A DNA stretch of 37,225 nucleotides from Coemansia sp. RSA 1804 (GCA_027578815.1 JANBTH010000094.1:1-37225), one strand, 5' to 3'. Positions 10,852 to 22,142 are shown, counted from the first letter of the stretch. Notes: generated by a model from the letters alone, not told the origin. Made by a program: numbers and translations.

Positions 10852-11639
10852 AATATCGCGGTTGTTTGTCGTTGTTTTTTATCATGTTGTAACGGGCATA
10901 ACAAGGAAAGCTGGAGCTTGTTTTGGAATGGGTTTTGAGCCTAATGCATGAACAGGATTTTTTTTAGGGCTGGACCCTGCGAGAGTATATAAATTGATTG
11001 ATTGATGAGATGCGGGCAGATCTTCAGCACTGACCAGGGTTATAGAGTTGGTTGATTCAAGCGGCTCTCTTGCCTATTAATTTACCTGTTTATCTTTCAA
11101 CTGGTAAAAGTGGTAGTTATTGTTGCGGGTTTTTAGTCGCTGTTTGGAAGAGAAAACAGAAGAAAACAGTGCGTTTGGGGGGTTAGATGCGGGGTTCTCT
11201 GTGACGTTTATTTCTAGAATTCGATTGACATGCATATCCCGCAATGCGAAGAGAGAGAAAAAGTACACAAGTCAAAGGAAATAGACACGAGAAAGGGCGA
11301 AACATCAGCCACGAGCCACCAGAACACAAATAAGAAAAAATGCGGGATGTCATAGCCATGCCATTCCAATCCCACGTTCCTTGGCCGCGATTTAAGAATA
11401 GAAAAAACTATTTATGTTTTTCATCATTCTTTGATGAGGCCCAGGAAGAGTGCGAGAGCAGCTTGTCTTTCTTGCCTCCCTGAGCGTACAATAAACAGCA
11501 AAGCATTTCTTTTGCTTCTTGTTCCTTACTTTTTTATTCTTTTTTACTCCTCTCTTTTTGCATAAACTCCTGGCTTTCAGTTCCTGTTTTTTATTTTTAT
11601 TTTTTTCTCATACACAGCTTAGTTGCATAATAGAAGGCC
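10852..11639. other. intergenic region between IML1 and the ADAM gene
   Basis: No coding potential was recognised. A TATATAAA sequence lies at about 10986-10993, probably in the IML1 3' flank. An AATAAA sequence occurs near 11491. A long pyrimidine-rich tract at about 11505-11620 immediately precedes the ADAM start codon and is probably its core promoter or leader. Confidence 0.5.
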
Positions 11640-14600
11640 ATGCTGGGAATAACACGATGTCTGGCGTTGGTGGTTTTGGCTACACTACATTTTTGCATAG
11701 TTGCTCAAGGTTAGTTCCTTTTTATTACGAAATTGTGTATATGCGGCATTCGGTTCAGAAATACATCTGTTGCGAATGCAGCGCAGAGTTTGGTGTGGAC
11801 CACGAGTGGGTGGAATTTAGCTCGGTGTGGTTGGAAATTAAAATGTCATAGCTACCGTTTGTTTATTTATTCATTCATTCTATTGGGGGTTGGTTTGTAG
11901 GACGGTCCACCAGCAGCAGCATCCCTCTGGTGGGTCGTTATGAATTCATAGCGGAGCCGGTGGTGCATCGGCTTGCAGAGCACAGCGGGAGCACTGAGGA
12001 GGGCGTGGCGGTTGCGAAAAGGAAGCGATCGTTCCACCGACGACTGGCGCTGGAGGAGATGATAGACCATGACACGTTCCACGTATCGTTGCGGGTATTC
12101 AACACAACATATGCGCTGGTGGTGGAGCCCAACTACGACCTTGTGCATCCCGAGGCAACGGTGACGCGGGCGCTGGCGGGAGGCGGGACGGAGCGGCAGA
12201 GGTTGGATACGGCGGGAATTGGCATCTACCGCGGCCACGTGCTGCGTGTGGGTGGAGTGCAGCCGCCCGATGCGGAGCCGGCAGGACTGCGCGTGTGGGA
12301 GCTGGCGCACCGCAACCAGTTCTCGTTTGACACCCGCGGATCGTGGGTGCGGTTGGCGGTTTTCAAGGACCACATGGGCCGTGCGGTTCTTGACGGGCTG
12401 TTTTCGGTCAACGGCGAAACATTCTACGTGAAACCGGCGGCTTCGTACATGCGGTCAAAGATGGCGGCCGATCCGATGCTGGCCAACCCAAGCGCCAGAT
12501 CGCACGACCTGCGTCTCGCTGCCTCTATCGTGTACCGCCAGTCCGATCTTGTTGAAGAGCATGCACAGGCCCAGCGCACTCCAGAGAAGAAGCCAGATGC
12601 CCACAACATGCAACCGCAGACCTGCGGCACAAACAGGCTTCCTGGAATCATCCCCGCCATCCCGCACCGCATCGAAGCACACGACCCGCTCAATTTCCAG
12701 CAGCGGGTATCGCTTGGGGTTCGCGACATTGGCAAGAGGCTGCTTACTAAGCGCACGGACTTTGACAACGGACAGAGCGCGCTTGACGCGGGATGCATGT
12801 CGAAGCGCACAGTGATGTACATGGGCGCGGCGGCAGACTGCACGTACGTCACGCACTACCAGTCGCAGGACAACGCGCGGCAGCAGATCCTCAGCAACTG
12901 GAACCAGGCGAGCTCGGTGTACGAGCGGCAGCTCAACGTGGCGCTGGGGCTGATTGCGCTGGAGATCGAGGAGCTGACGTGTCCGTCGGACATCAACGGA
13001 ACCAAGGCGTGGAACCGCGGATGCAGCGAGTCGTACAAGATCGACAGTCGGCTCAGCGACTTCAGCGCATGGCGCGGCGGACGCGGTGACGACGGATGCG
13101 GGTTGTGGCACCTGATGACAAACTGCCCGACCGGCACCGAAGTGGGTCTGGCATGGCTGGGCACTGTGTGCTCCACGGGCTCATCTACACATACCGCGCA
13201 GGGCGGCGTGTCATCGGGCACCGGCGTATCGGCAGTCTCGCGCGACGAGTGGAAGGTGGTTGCGCATGAGGTCGGCCACAACTTTGGCGCCATGCACGAC
13301 TGCACCAGCCAGGAGTGTCCGTGCTCGGGATCGTCCTGCTCCGGCTGCTGTCCGTGCTCCGACAAGTGCGACTGCAGCGCAAAGTACATCATGAATCCGA
13401 CCAGCCCCGTCAGCTCCGACGACTTCAGTCCTTGCTCGATCAAGAACATGTGTGCTACTATCAAATCGACGGCTGTGCAGTGTCTCCAGGACCCCGGAAA
13501 ACGCAACACGCTGAGCGCCGGCATGTGCGGCAACGGAATCAAGGAAGAAGGCGAGGAATGCGACTGCGGCACCAGCGATGAGTGCGCATCCGATCCGTGC
13601 TGCGACGCCAAGACATGCAAGCTCAAGTCCGGTGCCCAGTGCGCTGATGCCAACGATCTCTGCTGCTCGCAGTGCAAGGTGATGGCCAAGGACTCTGTGT
13701 GTCGGCCCAAGTACTCCGAGTGCGACATTGCCGAGATCTGCGACGGCGTCTCCGCCGAGTGTCCGGCCGACAAGCATGTTGACGACGGCTCGGCGTGCGG
13801 AAACAACACGCAGGACGGACTCAAGTGCGCGTCTGGGCAGTGCACGTCCCGGGACGCGCAGTGTGCCGCGCGAGGCGGTGCTGACGGCTACACGAAGCGG
13901 TGCACTTTGAATCTGGCCGGCGATCTCTGCGACTTCCAGTGCGCTGATCCAAAGAACGCCCTGGGCTGCGTCTTCATGTCTGGCAGCTTCATTGATGGCA
14001 CAGACTGCGGTTTCCATGCGAGGTGTAAGGGCGGGTCGTGTAAGGGCGAGAACGGGTTCTACCAGTTCTTGCTTCTGTTCCAGCGCAACCTGGCTGTGTC
14101 CATCCCCGTGACCATCATTGTTGGCCTGGTCATTATTGCCATCCTCTTCACCGTCTGCTGCCGCTTCTTCAACTGCTGTCTTGGGTGGCGTCGGTACCGT
14201 CCCAAGCCGTTGCTGGCCAAGAACCAGCGGCTGAACAGCGGCCATCCGTCGCCAATCGGTTTGATGCCAATGGTTCCGCCAATCGGCCCTGCTGCTGCTG
14301 CTGCTGCTGGAGGTGGGCCTATGAGTCCCAGAGGAAACTTTCTTCGCAGGAACGGCCCTCCTCAATCCCAGTTTGTTCCCGATCCGTCCTCGGCTCAGCC
14401 GTCGCCGATGTTTTTGCCAAACAGTCACCACCACTATCCTCCGCCTTCCCCAGCTCCGTCGGACTGGGTTAATCCCGTAGCGTACAACGGATACCCCTAC
14501 AGCCACTATCCGCAGCACGACGATACACAGAGGCAACAGATGGATGGTGGTGCTGTGGTACGAGGTCCAGGAAACGGCTCGCCTGAAAGGTTCCATCTGG

Positions 14601-14743
14601 AGTCGCCTATTTCTCCAGCCTCCGGTGGCGACGGTGGTGGTGGCTATCCTAGCGAATACGGCCAGCAGCCGCACCAGCAGCACCAGCCTTATTACCAGCA
14701 GCCGCCGCAGCCGCCCACTCGCATGGAGTCCAGGAGGTTTTGA
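11640..14743 (+). CDS. membrane-anchored ADAM metalloprotease with disintegrin domain
   Basis: Two exons, 11640-11709 and 11901-14743, give 970 aa. Exon 1 encodes a signal peptide (MLGITRCLALVVLATLHF, then CIVAQ), which supports this start. A prodomain follows, with Cys265 (QPQTCGT) as a candidate cysteine switch. The reprolysin-type zinc protease domain runs from about 327 to 560. Its zinc motif HEVGHNFGAMHD is at 479-490 and its Met-turn is YIMNP. A disintegrin domain begins at Cys566 (CGNGIKEEGEECDCG; ECDIAEICDG) and is followed by a Cys-rich region. One transmembrane helix lies at about 757-780. The cytoplasmic tail is rich in Pro, Gln and Gly, with an Ala run. The protein probably sheds or degrades cell-surface or wall proteins. 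The all-catalytic-residue set suggests an active enzyme. The region between the zinc motif and the Met-turn is very Cys-rich. The substrate is unknown. Confidence 0.92.
11710..11900 (+). other. intron 1 of the ADAM gene
   Basis: 191-bp GT-AG intron. The donor is CAAG|GTTAGT and the acceptor TTTGTAG|GACGG. The exon joins in phase 1 to make a Gly codon and links the signal peptide to the downstream open frame. Without it the protease ORF has no ATG near its N-terminus. Confidence 0.85.
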
Positions 14744-14984
14744 TGGCACTTTCCGACGAAATAGCAACTACTAACCTTAACTAAACTGGCTGGTTGGTTG
14801 GTCAATCTTAACAGCCGTTGTTTATACCGCTCTTCCACGTTATTCAGCTTTTATTTTTTCTGTAATCAACCTGAATGCTGTGTAAGGGATGATCTTGTAC
14901 ATCTAACAGCAACAGCAGCAAATGCTGTGTGCATGGCTTTTGTTGAACATGGGCTGGATTGTGTATATGACTATGACAGGATTT

Positions 14985-16121
14985 CTACTCTTTGACACGC
15001 TTGGGTGGAGCTTCGACATCTGGTTCATTGTCAGCAGTTAACGGCTCCCCAGCATCATCCGCACACCGTTTCTTTGGACCTTGCCGCGTGTCTGCACCGT
15101 TCAACTGATTGGTGCCAACATCGCCACTGCCAGTATCCTGAGCCCATTCATCTTGGTAGAACTGCTGAAGCCCAAGACACCCGCACATTGCCTCGTACGT
15201 TTTCGTGCTCCGAATGTCCACGTACTTCTGGGACCTGGTGTCTGGATACATCTGCAGAAGCGTGTACTTTGTGTTGTGGAACGGGTTTCTTGTCCGAACC
15301 GCCATCCTAACGTACTCAACAACGGTCTCAATGGTATCAATGGTCCCGTCGGGCCGGAAGATCGACGGATTAGCAGCCGCCCCGCGCGCAGTCATCACAC
15401 TCGTTGCCCCCGTGATCTCCTTGGCCCGCTCCACATCCCCGTACGCAAACACATCGCCATTAAGGATCACCGGGAGACGATCCGGCACCCCGTTGACCAC
15501 GCTGTTGAGCCGGTCCCAGAGCGCCTTCTCCCGCGGCCGCATGTCCTTTGTACGGCAATGCACCGTCAGCGCACTAACGCCGGTCTCTGCGATCCGCCGA
15601 ACAAGCGCCAGGGTCTTTTCCTCGTCTTCAAATATCCTGATCTTGCAGCTGACGGGCACACTGACGTTCTGAACCAGTTTTGTGAGGATGGCGCAGAGCC
15701 GGTCGGGATCGGACATCAGTGCTGCGCCCATCCCGCCCTGAATGGAGAACCGCTTAGGACATCCGCAGTTGAGATCAAACCCCGCCACATCGCGCTCCAC
15801 GGTCCGTGCCGCCAGCAGCGCAGTCTCGGGATCGGCGGATCCCAGCTGGAACACCACCTTATCTCTTTCGTCTGCGTGTGTGGTGAATACTTCCTTCCCG
15901 TCCTTCATGTAACTTATCACCCCCGTTTGGTGGTTTACCTGGCGCTCGCTTCCTATTATGCTTTTGTCTATGGTCTCGGGCGACCATACGAGGTCGGCGC
16001 CGTATTGCAGGCTGAGGAGACGCATCGGCAGCGTGCCTATGCGGACCATCGGTGCTAGAAAGAACCCTCCGCGATACCTGTTTCGCCATGTCTCCTCCTG
16101 CCCTTCTTGCTCTACTGTCAT
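14985..16121 (-). CDS. DUS2: tRNA-dihydrouridine(20) synthase, DUS2/SMM1 type
   Basis: Single-exon, 378 aa. The enzyme is an FMN- and NADPH-dependent reductase that converts uridine 20 in the tRNA D-loop to dihydrouridine. The TIM-barrel start LAPMVRIGTLPMRLLSLQYG is the FMN-binding motif of the DUS2 branch. NCGCPKRFSIQGGMGAALM carries the catalytic Cys121. TVHCRTKDMRP and the RGAAANPSIF segment match the phosphate-binding part of the barrel. The C-terminal 60 residues are polar and basic (GPKKR, PPKRVKE), possibly a nuclear signal. No double-stranded RNA-binding domain like that of animal DUS2 is seen, as expected for fungi. The gene ends 241 bp from the ADAM stop, in convergent orientation. 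It shares a 1.1-kb divergent upstream region with the GH17 gene. Confidence 0.93.
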   Translation of the reverse strand: MTVEQEGQEETWRNRYRGGFFLAPMVRIGTLPMRLLSLQYGADLVWSPETIDKSIIGSERQVNHQTGVISYMKDGKEVFTTHADERDKVVFQLGSADPETALLAARTVERDVAGFDLNCGCPKRFSIQGGMGAALMSDPDRLCAILTKLVQNVSVPVSCKIRIFEDEEKTLALVRRIAETGVSALTVHCRTKDMRPREKALWDRLNSVVNGVPDRLPVILNGDVFAYGDVERAKEITGATSVMTARGAAANPSIFRPDGTIDTIETVVEYVRMAVRTRNPFHNTKYTLLQMYPDTRSQKYVDIRSTKTYEAMCGCLGLQQFYQDEWAQDTGSGDVGTNQLNGADTRQGPKKRCADDAGEPLTADNEPDVEAPPKRVKE

Positions 16122-17238
16122 TTTTCTCCCTTTGCGAATCCTTTTCTCAACGTGTTTTCTCAGTAACAGAAATTCCTAAAAAAATAAGCAGTACAAGTAT
16201 TTCTTTTTATAGAATTCGTTAAAAGTAAAAAAGTAACATTGACATAATATTAAAAAGGAGAAAGAGAAAGAATGAAATGCCAGCATGCCTCGCCATTAAA
16301 AAAGAAAAGAAAGTCTTGAGTAATCTGCCGACTTGCTCTGCATTGCCCGAATCAGATCAACCGGATATCCTCTGGATAATGTGAGCGGTGAAAAGGGGGA
16401 GACTGTAATCCTGTCAGCTCAATGGGTCCACGTCTAATTTTCTATTGATTTGCAGCAAATGAGGGAGGAGATGGGGGAGAAAACAATTGGAAGTGAAAAT
16501 AATAGCCTGACTGGATGGCTCTTGTTTGCCTGCGTGTTCCGATCGGGCTGCGGGGGACGAACATGGTCTGTTTCGATCCGCTCGTTATGTTGAAATGAAA
16601 AGCTGCATGCTGGCAACTCTGACTTGAAAAGGAGAAGAACGGTTTCTGCTACTTTATTAGCACTTGTTCTTTAACATCCTTTTTGCTGCGAAAAGGACAT
16701 TGTACAACGGAGGGTGACGTGATTCGCAGGCCACGTTTCTGCCGCAAAATTCTGGTGTAAACAGGAAATGGTTCCACATGCTTGTCAAACACCTGTATCT
16801 GCGGATACTGACATGCTTTTTCCAACTCCTCCTTTTATGCTCTGCAGGAAAAATGGAATGTGATTGTTGTTGTTTTTTCTCTAAAAATAGATGCGGTCTC
16901 ATAATGATGGTCTGCATTGCATTTGTCTTTTTGTCATCGTAAATCCCCCTTTTATGAGGTGTTTTTTTGGTTTCCAGCAACCGAAAGAGCAGAAAAATAC
17001 ACAGAATTTTATTTTCAGAGAAAAACAACCCAGCAGCTTTTTCTTTCTTTCTCTTTTCTATTCTTTTTCAAGTAGCCCAACGCATTTTCAACACTTTGCC
17101 AGCTTTGCACTTTTTTTTCCCTCTGCTTGACTGCATAGCACAGCATACCCACTCCTTTTTCTTCACCTTATTCTTCATCCAGCTTTTCCCTTCTCTTCTT
17201 CTTCCTTTTGACAAGGAGTTCGAATAATAACAATAATA
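16122..17238. other. divergent intergenic region between DUS2 and the GH17 gene
   Basis: No gene was recognised. The small ORFs here are AT-rich and featureless. The right end (about 17025-17215) is a long CT-rich tract followed by AATAATAACAATAATAATG at the GH17 start, the usual look of a strongly transcribed fungal promoter and leader. Confidence 0.5.
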
Positions 17239-18477
17239 ATGAAGTTTACGCTTACGCTTGCTGCAATGGCGGCGGCCTCGGCCACTGCTATGGCGGCGGA
17301 TTCTCTTCCTTTCCACGCACTGTCGTACAACGCCAAGCAGATCAAGACGGGGGATTGCCCAACAGTCAACTCTGTCCGTGACGATCTGAAGGTGCTCGAG
17401 GACTTTACCAAGGAAGTGCGCATCTACTCGGTCAACGACTGCAAGCAGGGTGAGCCTATACTCCGTGCGATGGAGAACACCGACTGGAAGGTGCAGCTTG
17501 GGCTGTGGGTTGGCAAGGATGACAGCTCGTACGAGGCCGACAAGAAGGAGCTTCTCCGCCTGGCCGGACTCTTTGACTTTAAGAAGCAGGTGAGCGCGGT
17601 TATTGTTGGTAACGAGGCCGTTTACCGCGAGGAGCAGACGCAGGCGCAGATAGCTGCCAAGGTCAAAGACACCAAGAGCGCACTGACCAAGCTGGGTCTT
17701 GGAAGCATTCCGGTCACCACGTCCGAGACCTGGCCATCCATTGATAAAACGATAGTCGATGCCGTTGACTACGTCAACATGCACGCATTCCCCTTCTGGG
17801 AAGGCGTTCCGATTGAGGGCGCCCAGGACAAGATGTTCCAGCACATCTACGATATCAAGAAGATTGCTGGAACCAAGGAGGTTGTTGTTGGTGAGACCGG
17901 ATGGCCCTCGGATGGCGGCAATTATGGAGATTCGGCCCCCACTCTTCAGAACGAGAAGCAATACATGAAGGAGTTTATCTGTCGTGCTAATCTCGAGAAC
18001 ATCAGGTACGTGTGGTTCAGCGCGTTTGATGAGGCATGGAAGCCTACCACCAATGCCAGTGATGTTGAGACGCATTGGGGTATCCTTGATGGCGACAAGA
18101 AACCAAAGATCACGCTCCCCATGTACAACTGCAAGGGCTTTGTGCCTAACGGAACGCCGGGCGAGGAGAGCCAGAGCGAGAGTCAGAGCAACGACGAGAG
18201 CGAGAGCCAGAGCAACAACGAAGGCGATGATTCCGCTAATGATAGCAGTGATGCCGATGAAAGCGATGCGGATGGAAAGAACGACAATGACGCTTCTGAC
18301 GGGCTTCTTGACCTTGAAAGCGAGAGCTCAGACGATCAGAGCGATGATACCAGTGGGCTTGAGTCTGAGAAAACCGAAACCAGTGGTGCAATGTCAGTAA
18401 CCGGTGGAAATGTTCTTTCTACTGCCGCTGCTATTGCCTTTTCGGCTGCTGCGCTTGCTGCTTCCTCGTTTGTTTAA
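17239..18477 (+). CDS. GPI-type cell-wall GH17 beta-1,3-glucanase or transglycosylase
   Basis: Single-exon, 412 aa. Residues 1-19 are a signal peptide (MKFTLTLAAMAAASATAMA). The GH17 barrel spans about 22-305. The acid/base glutamate is E126 in VIVGNEAVYR and the nucleophile is E219 in VVVGETGWPSDGG. Other family motifs are YVNMHAFPFWEG and WFSAFDEAWKP. Relatives are the yeast Bgl2/Scw4/Scw10 proteins, which cut and rejoin beta-1,3-glucan in the wall. After the barrel comes a Ser/Glu/Asp/Asn-rich acidic spacer of about 70 residues with repeated ESQS units, then a hydrophobic C-terminal tail (LSTAAAIAFSAAALAASSFV). That pattern indicates a GPI anchor. The enzyme therefore acts outside the cell, tethered to membrane or wall. 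Exact specificity cannot be read from sequence. Confidence 0.93.
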   Translation: MKFTLTLAAMAAASATAMAADSLPFHALSYNAKQIKTGDCPTVNSVRDDLKVLEDFTKEVRIYSVNDCKQGEPILRAMENTDWKVQLGLWVGKDDSSYEADKKELLRLAGLFDFKKQVSAVIVGNEAVYREEQTQAQIAAKVKDTKSALTKLGLGSIPVTTSETWPSIDKTIVDAVDYVNMHAFPFWEGVPIEGAQDKMFQHIYDIKKIAGTKEVVVGETGWPSDGGNYGDSAPTLQNEKQYMKEFICRANLENIRYVWFSAFDEAWKPTTNASDVETHWGILDGDKKPKITLPMYNCKGFVPNGTPGEESQSESQSNDESESQSNNEGDDSANDSSDADESDADGKNDNDASDGLLDLESESSDDQSDDTSGLESEKTETSGAMSVTGGNVLSTAAAIAFSAAALAASSFV

Positions 18478-19859
18478 CTGATACAAAGTTGAGATCCCGT
18501 ATTTCCCTTTCTTTTTTTCTTCTAGGAGCTGCTTTGCATTTACCAAATTTTTTCCCCTTACTTTTCCTCTTTTTCTTTCGCGGGCGGAACCCATTCACAA
18601 TATTTAATGACAAGAAACAAGCTTCTGCTACAGCAAAGTAAACCGCTAATCAAAGGTGTCGTCGGTTCCAATGCCTGGCTTCGTCCACTTCTTTCGACCA
18701 CAAAAAGCCATCTAGTCTCATCAAAAAGCACGCCTTCTTGGAAACTTAACCCAACTAAGAAACAGCTGCCGCTGATCATGTTTCTCAGAAAGATAGCGTT
18801 TATACATTTACCTTTTACTGTTCTTTCATGAACACAACGTTAGAATATAAAGAGTCCTTTTTTCTTGTCACTTGCCAATGTTGATGCAATGGTAGCATTG
18901 GGAAGTCAAACTATAAAACAAGATATATCCAATATTAAACATGATATTATTGTAAAAAGAGAGTGTATTGTAATTTCTTTTCTCTTTTTTCGGAAATAGA
19001 AATTGGCTTTTATGTCAGAACGTGAAAAGCAATGTACAGAATGCTCAATGTCAAATCTATTAACGTGTATTTATCATGCACCGTTTTCAGAGTATAATAA
19101 ATATCACAATCGTGATGCTAGATGCTGAGTATATCAAGCACCATTTTGACTCCGTGCACATACGAGGTAAATTTCAATTCCATCCCGTTTTGGTAACAAT
19201 GAATTGCCATGCATTTGTAGTGTTTGTCTCTGCTCAGGTTTAATAGTTCAGCAGCATTGAGTCACGCATGCTGTTATCTGAACACGTCAAAACCAATATC
19301 ACGTTAAGAGCCTGTTGTTGTTTAATGTTTGACTCGTTTCTTGGAAATGGTGCGGTTTCTCTTCCTAAATCGGCTTTGGTCTTTACATTTCCTGTATTTC
19401 TCGATGCTTGTCATTATCCGTATTCCAGTGTTTAATTTTTATTGTACTTTATGTTTTATACATGTAGCCTATACAATAATACGAAATGGAAACCAGGAGC
19501 TATAAATAAACCCTTACTTTGCATAAAACTACAGTGTAAACCCTTAAGGCTTGCTTTTCAGATAAAAGATGCACAACTAGGAATTCTACATTGTCCGATA
19601 TATCGTTTCCTTACAGTCTTTGTGCGTTTCTATTCCCCACTGTATTTTACTTTCTTCTTTCACAGCATTCATAGTAAATGAACTTATAAAATATCTAATT
19701 GCTGTTTCAAAACTATAAAAAAACCTACCAATCCACACAGAATTCTCTTTCCTGTGCTGTCTCTTGAGCTATACTTGCTTTCAGGGTTTCTCTTTTATTT
19801 TCTTTCTATTTCAAAATAACTTTTTCTCTCTCTCTTGAACAAATTTAATTTTATTGACC
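18478..19859. other. AT-rich intergenic region
   Basis: No convincing gene is seen. Small ORFs (for example 74 aa at 18607-18831) are AT-rich and featureless. The final 120 bases (about 19740-19855) are CT-rich and resemble the promoters of other genes here, which supports a real start at 19860. Confidence 0.5.
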
Positions 19860-20159
19860 ATGGCTATTTTCACGCAACCAAATCTTTTTATTCAGACAGG
19901 AGACCTTGACTTGTTTAAAAACGAGTGCAAGATTGATCAACAGACCGCCTGCGAGTTTACCTGCGAGCAAAAAGCAGATGGACAAATGCCGTGTCTCTTT
20001 AGGGAGTTGAGAGATAAGGAATCGCGTAGTGCGACGAGCGCGTGCAGCGAGGGACCTACAACTGCATCCACAGCATCCGAACAGGCTTGTCCAGGGCTTC
20101 CAAGTTCAAAAATTAGAGATAACGTCCTGCATTCAACGCAGCAGATTAATGAGCAATAA
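19860..20159 (+). CDS. possible small cysteine-containing protein (99 aa)
   Basis: ATG at 19860 sits in a strong context (GACCATGG) directly after a CT-rich tract and encodes 99 aa starting MAIFTQPNLFIQTGDLDLF. The N-terminal half has a compact Cys pattern, C-x7-C-x3-C-x9-C (in KNECKIDQQTACEFTCEQ and QMPCLF). The rest is Ser/Thr/Ala-rich with two more Cys. There is no signal peptide or transmembrane segment. Codon use is less AT-biased than the flanks. I recognise no family. An AATAAA-type signal follows near 20200. It could be a real small gene or a single exon of one. Confidence 0.45.
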   Translation: MAIFTQPNLFIQTGDLDLFKNECKIDQQTACEFTCEQKADGQMPCLFRELRDKESRSATSACSEGPTTASTASEQACPGLPSSKIRDNVLHSTQQINEQ

Positions 20160-20654
20160 GAAAGCCCATTCTGGTCACGTTGACCATTATATATGTAACT
20201 AATAAAACAATGACAATCCAGATAAGCGAGCATTCGGAAGCAAAAAAGAACAAAAACAAAAGAGTGCGTGACACCAAATTTCTGATTTCAACAAACAATG
20301 ATTTGAACAATTGCTCAATGATTTCCCTCTACATATCTGAATCCTGTATATTAAGCATCCATATCCGCATCATTTGACATGTGTGTACATTCAAGAGGAA
20401 GCAACCAAAAAAACAAGCATGGATACAGCAAGAAAGTAGCGTTTCCGAAATCTTTATGCTTTGTAAAACATTGAGTGATAAATGATAAACTCCTTCCAGA
20501 GTATAAATTGACAACCGGTTTCAACTGCATTTTTTCTCAATATTGTCGATATCACAAATACTTTTAAAAAACTTCAACCTTTATTCTTTTTGCATTTAAT
20601 AAAACAGCATAATCCTTTTCCTTTTTCTTTTTCTTCCTCCGTATTAACAAGACA
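20160..20654. other. intergenic region upstream of choline kinase
   Basis: AT-rich, with no gene recognised. A CTAATAAAAC signal near 20198 could end the small upstream transcript. The 60 bases before 20655 are CT-rich (TCCTTTTCCTTTTTCTTTTT) and resemble a promoter or leader. Confidence 0.45.
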
Positions 20655-22142
20655 ATGCTGCCAACCGATTCATCATCGACGCAGTCTGTTGCCCAGACAC
20701 CAGGGCATTCCGGTGTATGCAACAATGAGCGAAAAGTAGAGAGTCGGACGGACCTCAAGCGAGTAATCGATATTATCAAGGCGTCAAAGAGCAAGGAAAT
20801 CCGTTCAGATTCCTCAATGCTAGATGTCGGAGACAGCACCGCACAGGACAGGCCGCAGCAGACCATGGGCAACGAAAGCACTGGCCCCGCCGAGTGCAAG
20901 GACGTTTCTATTAAAGTCAGCGACAATCCTGACCCTACGGAGCTAAGGTCACGGGTAGCCACCCTGCTTAACCAGATACTCACTCCAGAAGTGGCAATCG
21001 AGGATTCCCAGGTCAGGGTGGAGAAGATGAGCGCAGCAATATCGAACTACGTGTACATGGTAGAGATAGACCATGCCCCAGTAGTTGTTCCGCCAGCAGC
21101 AGCAACAGAAGCAGCAGCAGCAGCAGAGGCTGTTCAGCTGCCACGCAAGATCCTGCTACGCGTCTACGGCGCAGGGTCCAGCAATATATTGTCCAGAGAC
21201 GAGGAGCTGTACTGGATAAGCCAGCTGTCGACGCTTGGTCTTGGAACACATGTCTATGTAGTGTTTGGAAACGGCAGGCTGGAGGAGTTTCTGGAAAGCA
21301 CCACGCTGACGGAAAACGACACCTGCCAGCCATCAATAAGCAGAAAGGTCGCACAAAGCCTGTGCCAGTTCCACAGTCTAGTGACCCAATACAGACCGTA
21401 TGGCAACAGCGCCGGAGACGCAGACGGTGGCGAGAAGGCGGTGCCGCAGCCGTGGCTCTGGGCCAAAGTAGACGGATGGATGGAGCAGGTGGAAAGCAAG
21501 TGGTCGACGGTGCAGCAGAAATGCGAACGTAACGCAGAGTGCACCGCAATCCTCAACAACTGGTCAGAGCTCAAGCAGGCGGTGGAGAAGTACAGGGCCC
21601 ACGTAGAAAATTCACGCTCGCCCGTGGTGTTTGCACACAACGATGTGCAGTACAGCAATATCCTGCAGCTGGAGGGGACGGGGGAGCTCGTTCTGGTTGA
21701 CTTTGAGTACTCGGGGTACAACTACCGCGGCTACGATATTGCCAACCACTACGCTTCCTGGACAGCAGTCTACGATCCTGTCAAGAAGACGCGGGTCATG
21801 GATCCGGCGCTGTACCCGACTGCCGAGCAGCGCTACACCTTTCTTCGCGAATATGTCTTGACAAAGGCGTATTTGGATGCAAACATTGACGATAGCAGCA
21901 CTGGCAAATCTGGGCAGGACGCCGGTAGTGGTCTGCGGCTGGTGAGAATCAACGAGTACCGTATTGACGAGGAAGTCGAGGCGCTGGATCGCGAGGTCGC
22001 GTTCTTTGAGCCTGCGCCGTATCTGCACTGGGGCGTCTGGGCGCTTCTGCAGGCATGCTCCAGCAAGACCGAATACGACTATGTCAGCATTGCAGAGACG
22101 CGGTTGGCACAGTTTCTGGTTCTAATGGCCGACATTGAGTAA
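20655..22142 (+). CDS. choline kinase (choline/ethanolamine kinase family)
   Basis: Single-exon, 495 aa. The enzyme phosphorylates choline with ATP, the first step of the CDP-choline (Kennedy) route to phosphatidylcholine, and acts in the cytosol. The ATP-binding N-lobe has KILLRVYGAG (165-174). The Brenner motif is VVFAHNDVQYSNIL (324-337) with catalytic Asp330. The choline kinase motif VLVDFEYSGYNYRGYDIANH (346-365) supplies the metal-binding Asp349. The HND-x-Q form and the DFEYSGYNYRGYD wording favour choline over ethanolamine kinase, but dual activity is common. The first 95 residues are polar and non-conserved. An Ala-rich loop at 145-160 interrupts the N-lobe. Length is typical of fungal members. 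Confidence 0.92.
   Translation: MLPTDSSSTQSVAQTPGHSGVCNNERKVESRTDLKRVIDIIKASKSKEIRSDSSMLDVGDSTAQDRPQQTMGNESTGPAECKDVSIKVSDNPDPTELRSRVATLLNQILTPEVAIEDSQVRVEKMSAAISNYVYMVEIDHAPVVVPPAAATEAAAAAEAVQLPRKILLRVYGAGSSNILSRDEELYWISQLSTLGLGTHVYVVFGNGRLEEFLESTTLTENDTCQPSISRKVAQSLCQFHSLVTQYRPYGNSAGDADGGEKAVPQPWLWAKVDGWMEQVESKWSTVQQKCERNAECTAILNNWSELKQAVEKYRAHVENSRSPVVFAHNDVQYSNILQLEGTGELVLVDFEYSGYNYRGYDIANHYASWTAVYDPVKKTRVMDPALYPTAEQRYTFLREYVLTKAYLDANIDDSSTGKSGQDAGSGLRLVRINEYRIDEEVEALDREVAFFEPAPYLHWGVWALLQACSSKTEYDYVSIAETRLAQFLVLMADIE

Noticed and set aside
13211..14767. 518-aa minus-strand ORF opposite the ADAM gene
   Set aside because: Antisense shadow; the plus strand has catalytic, disintegrin and membrane features.
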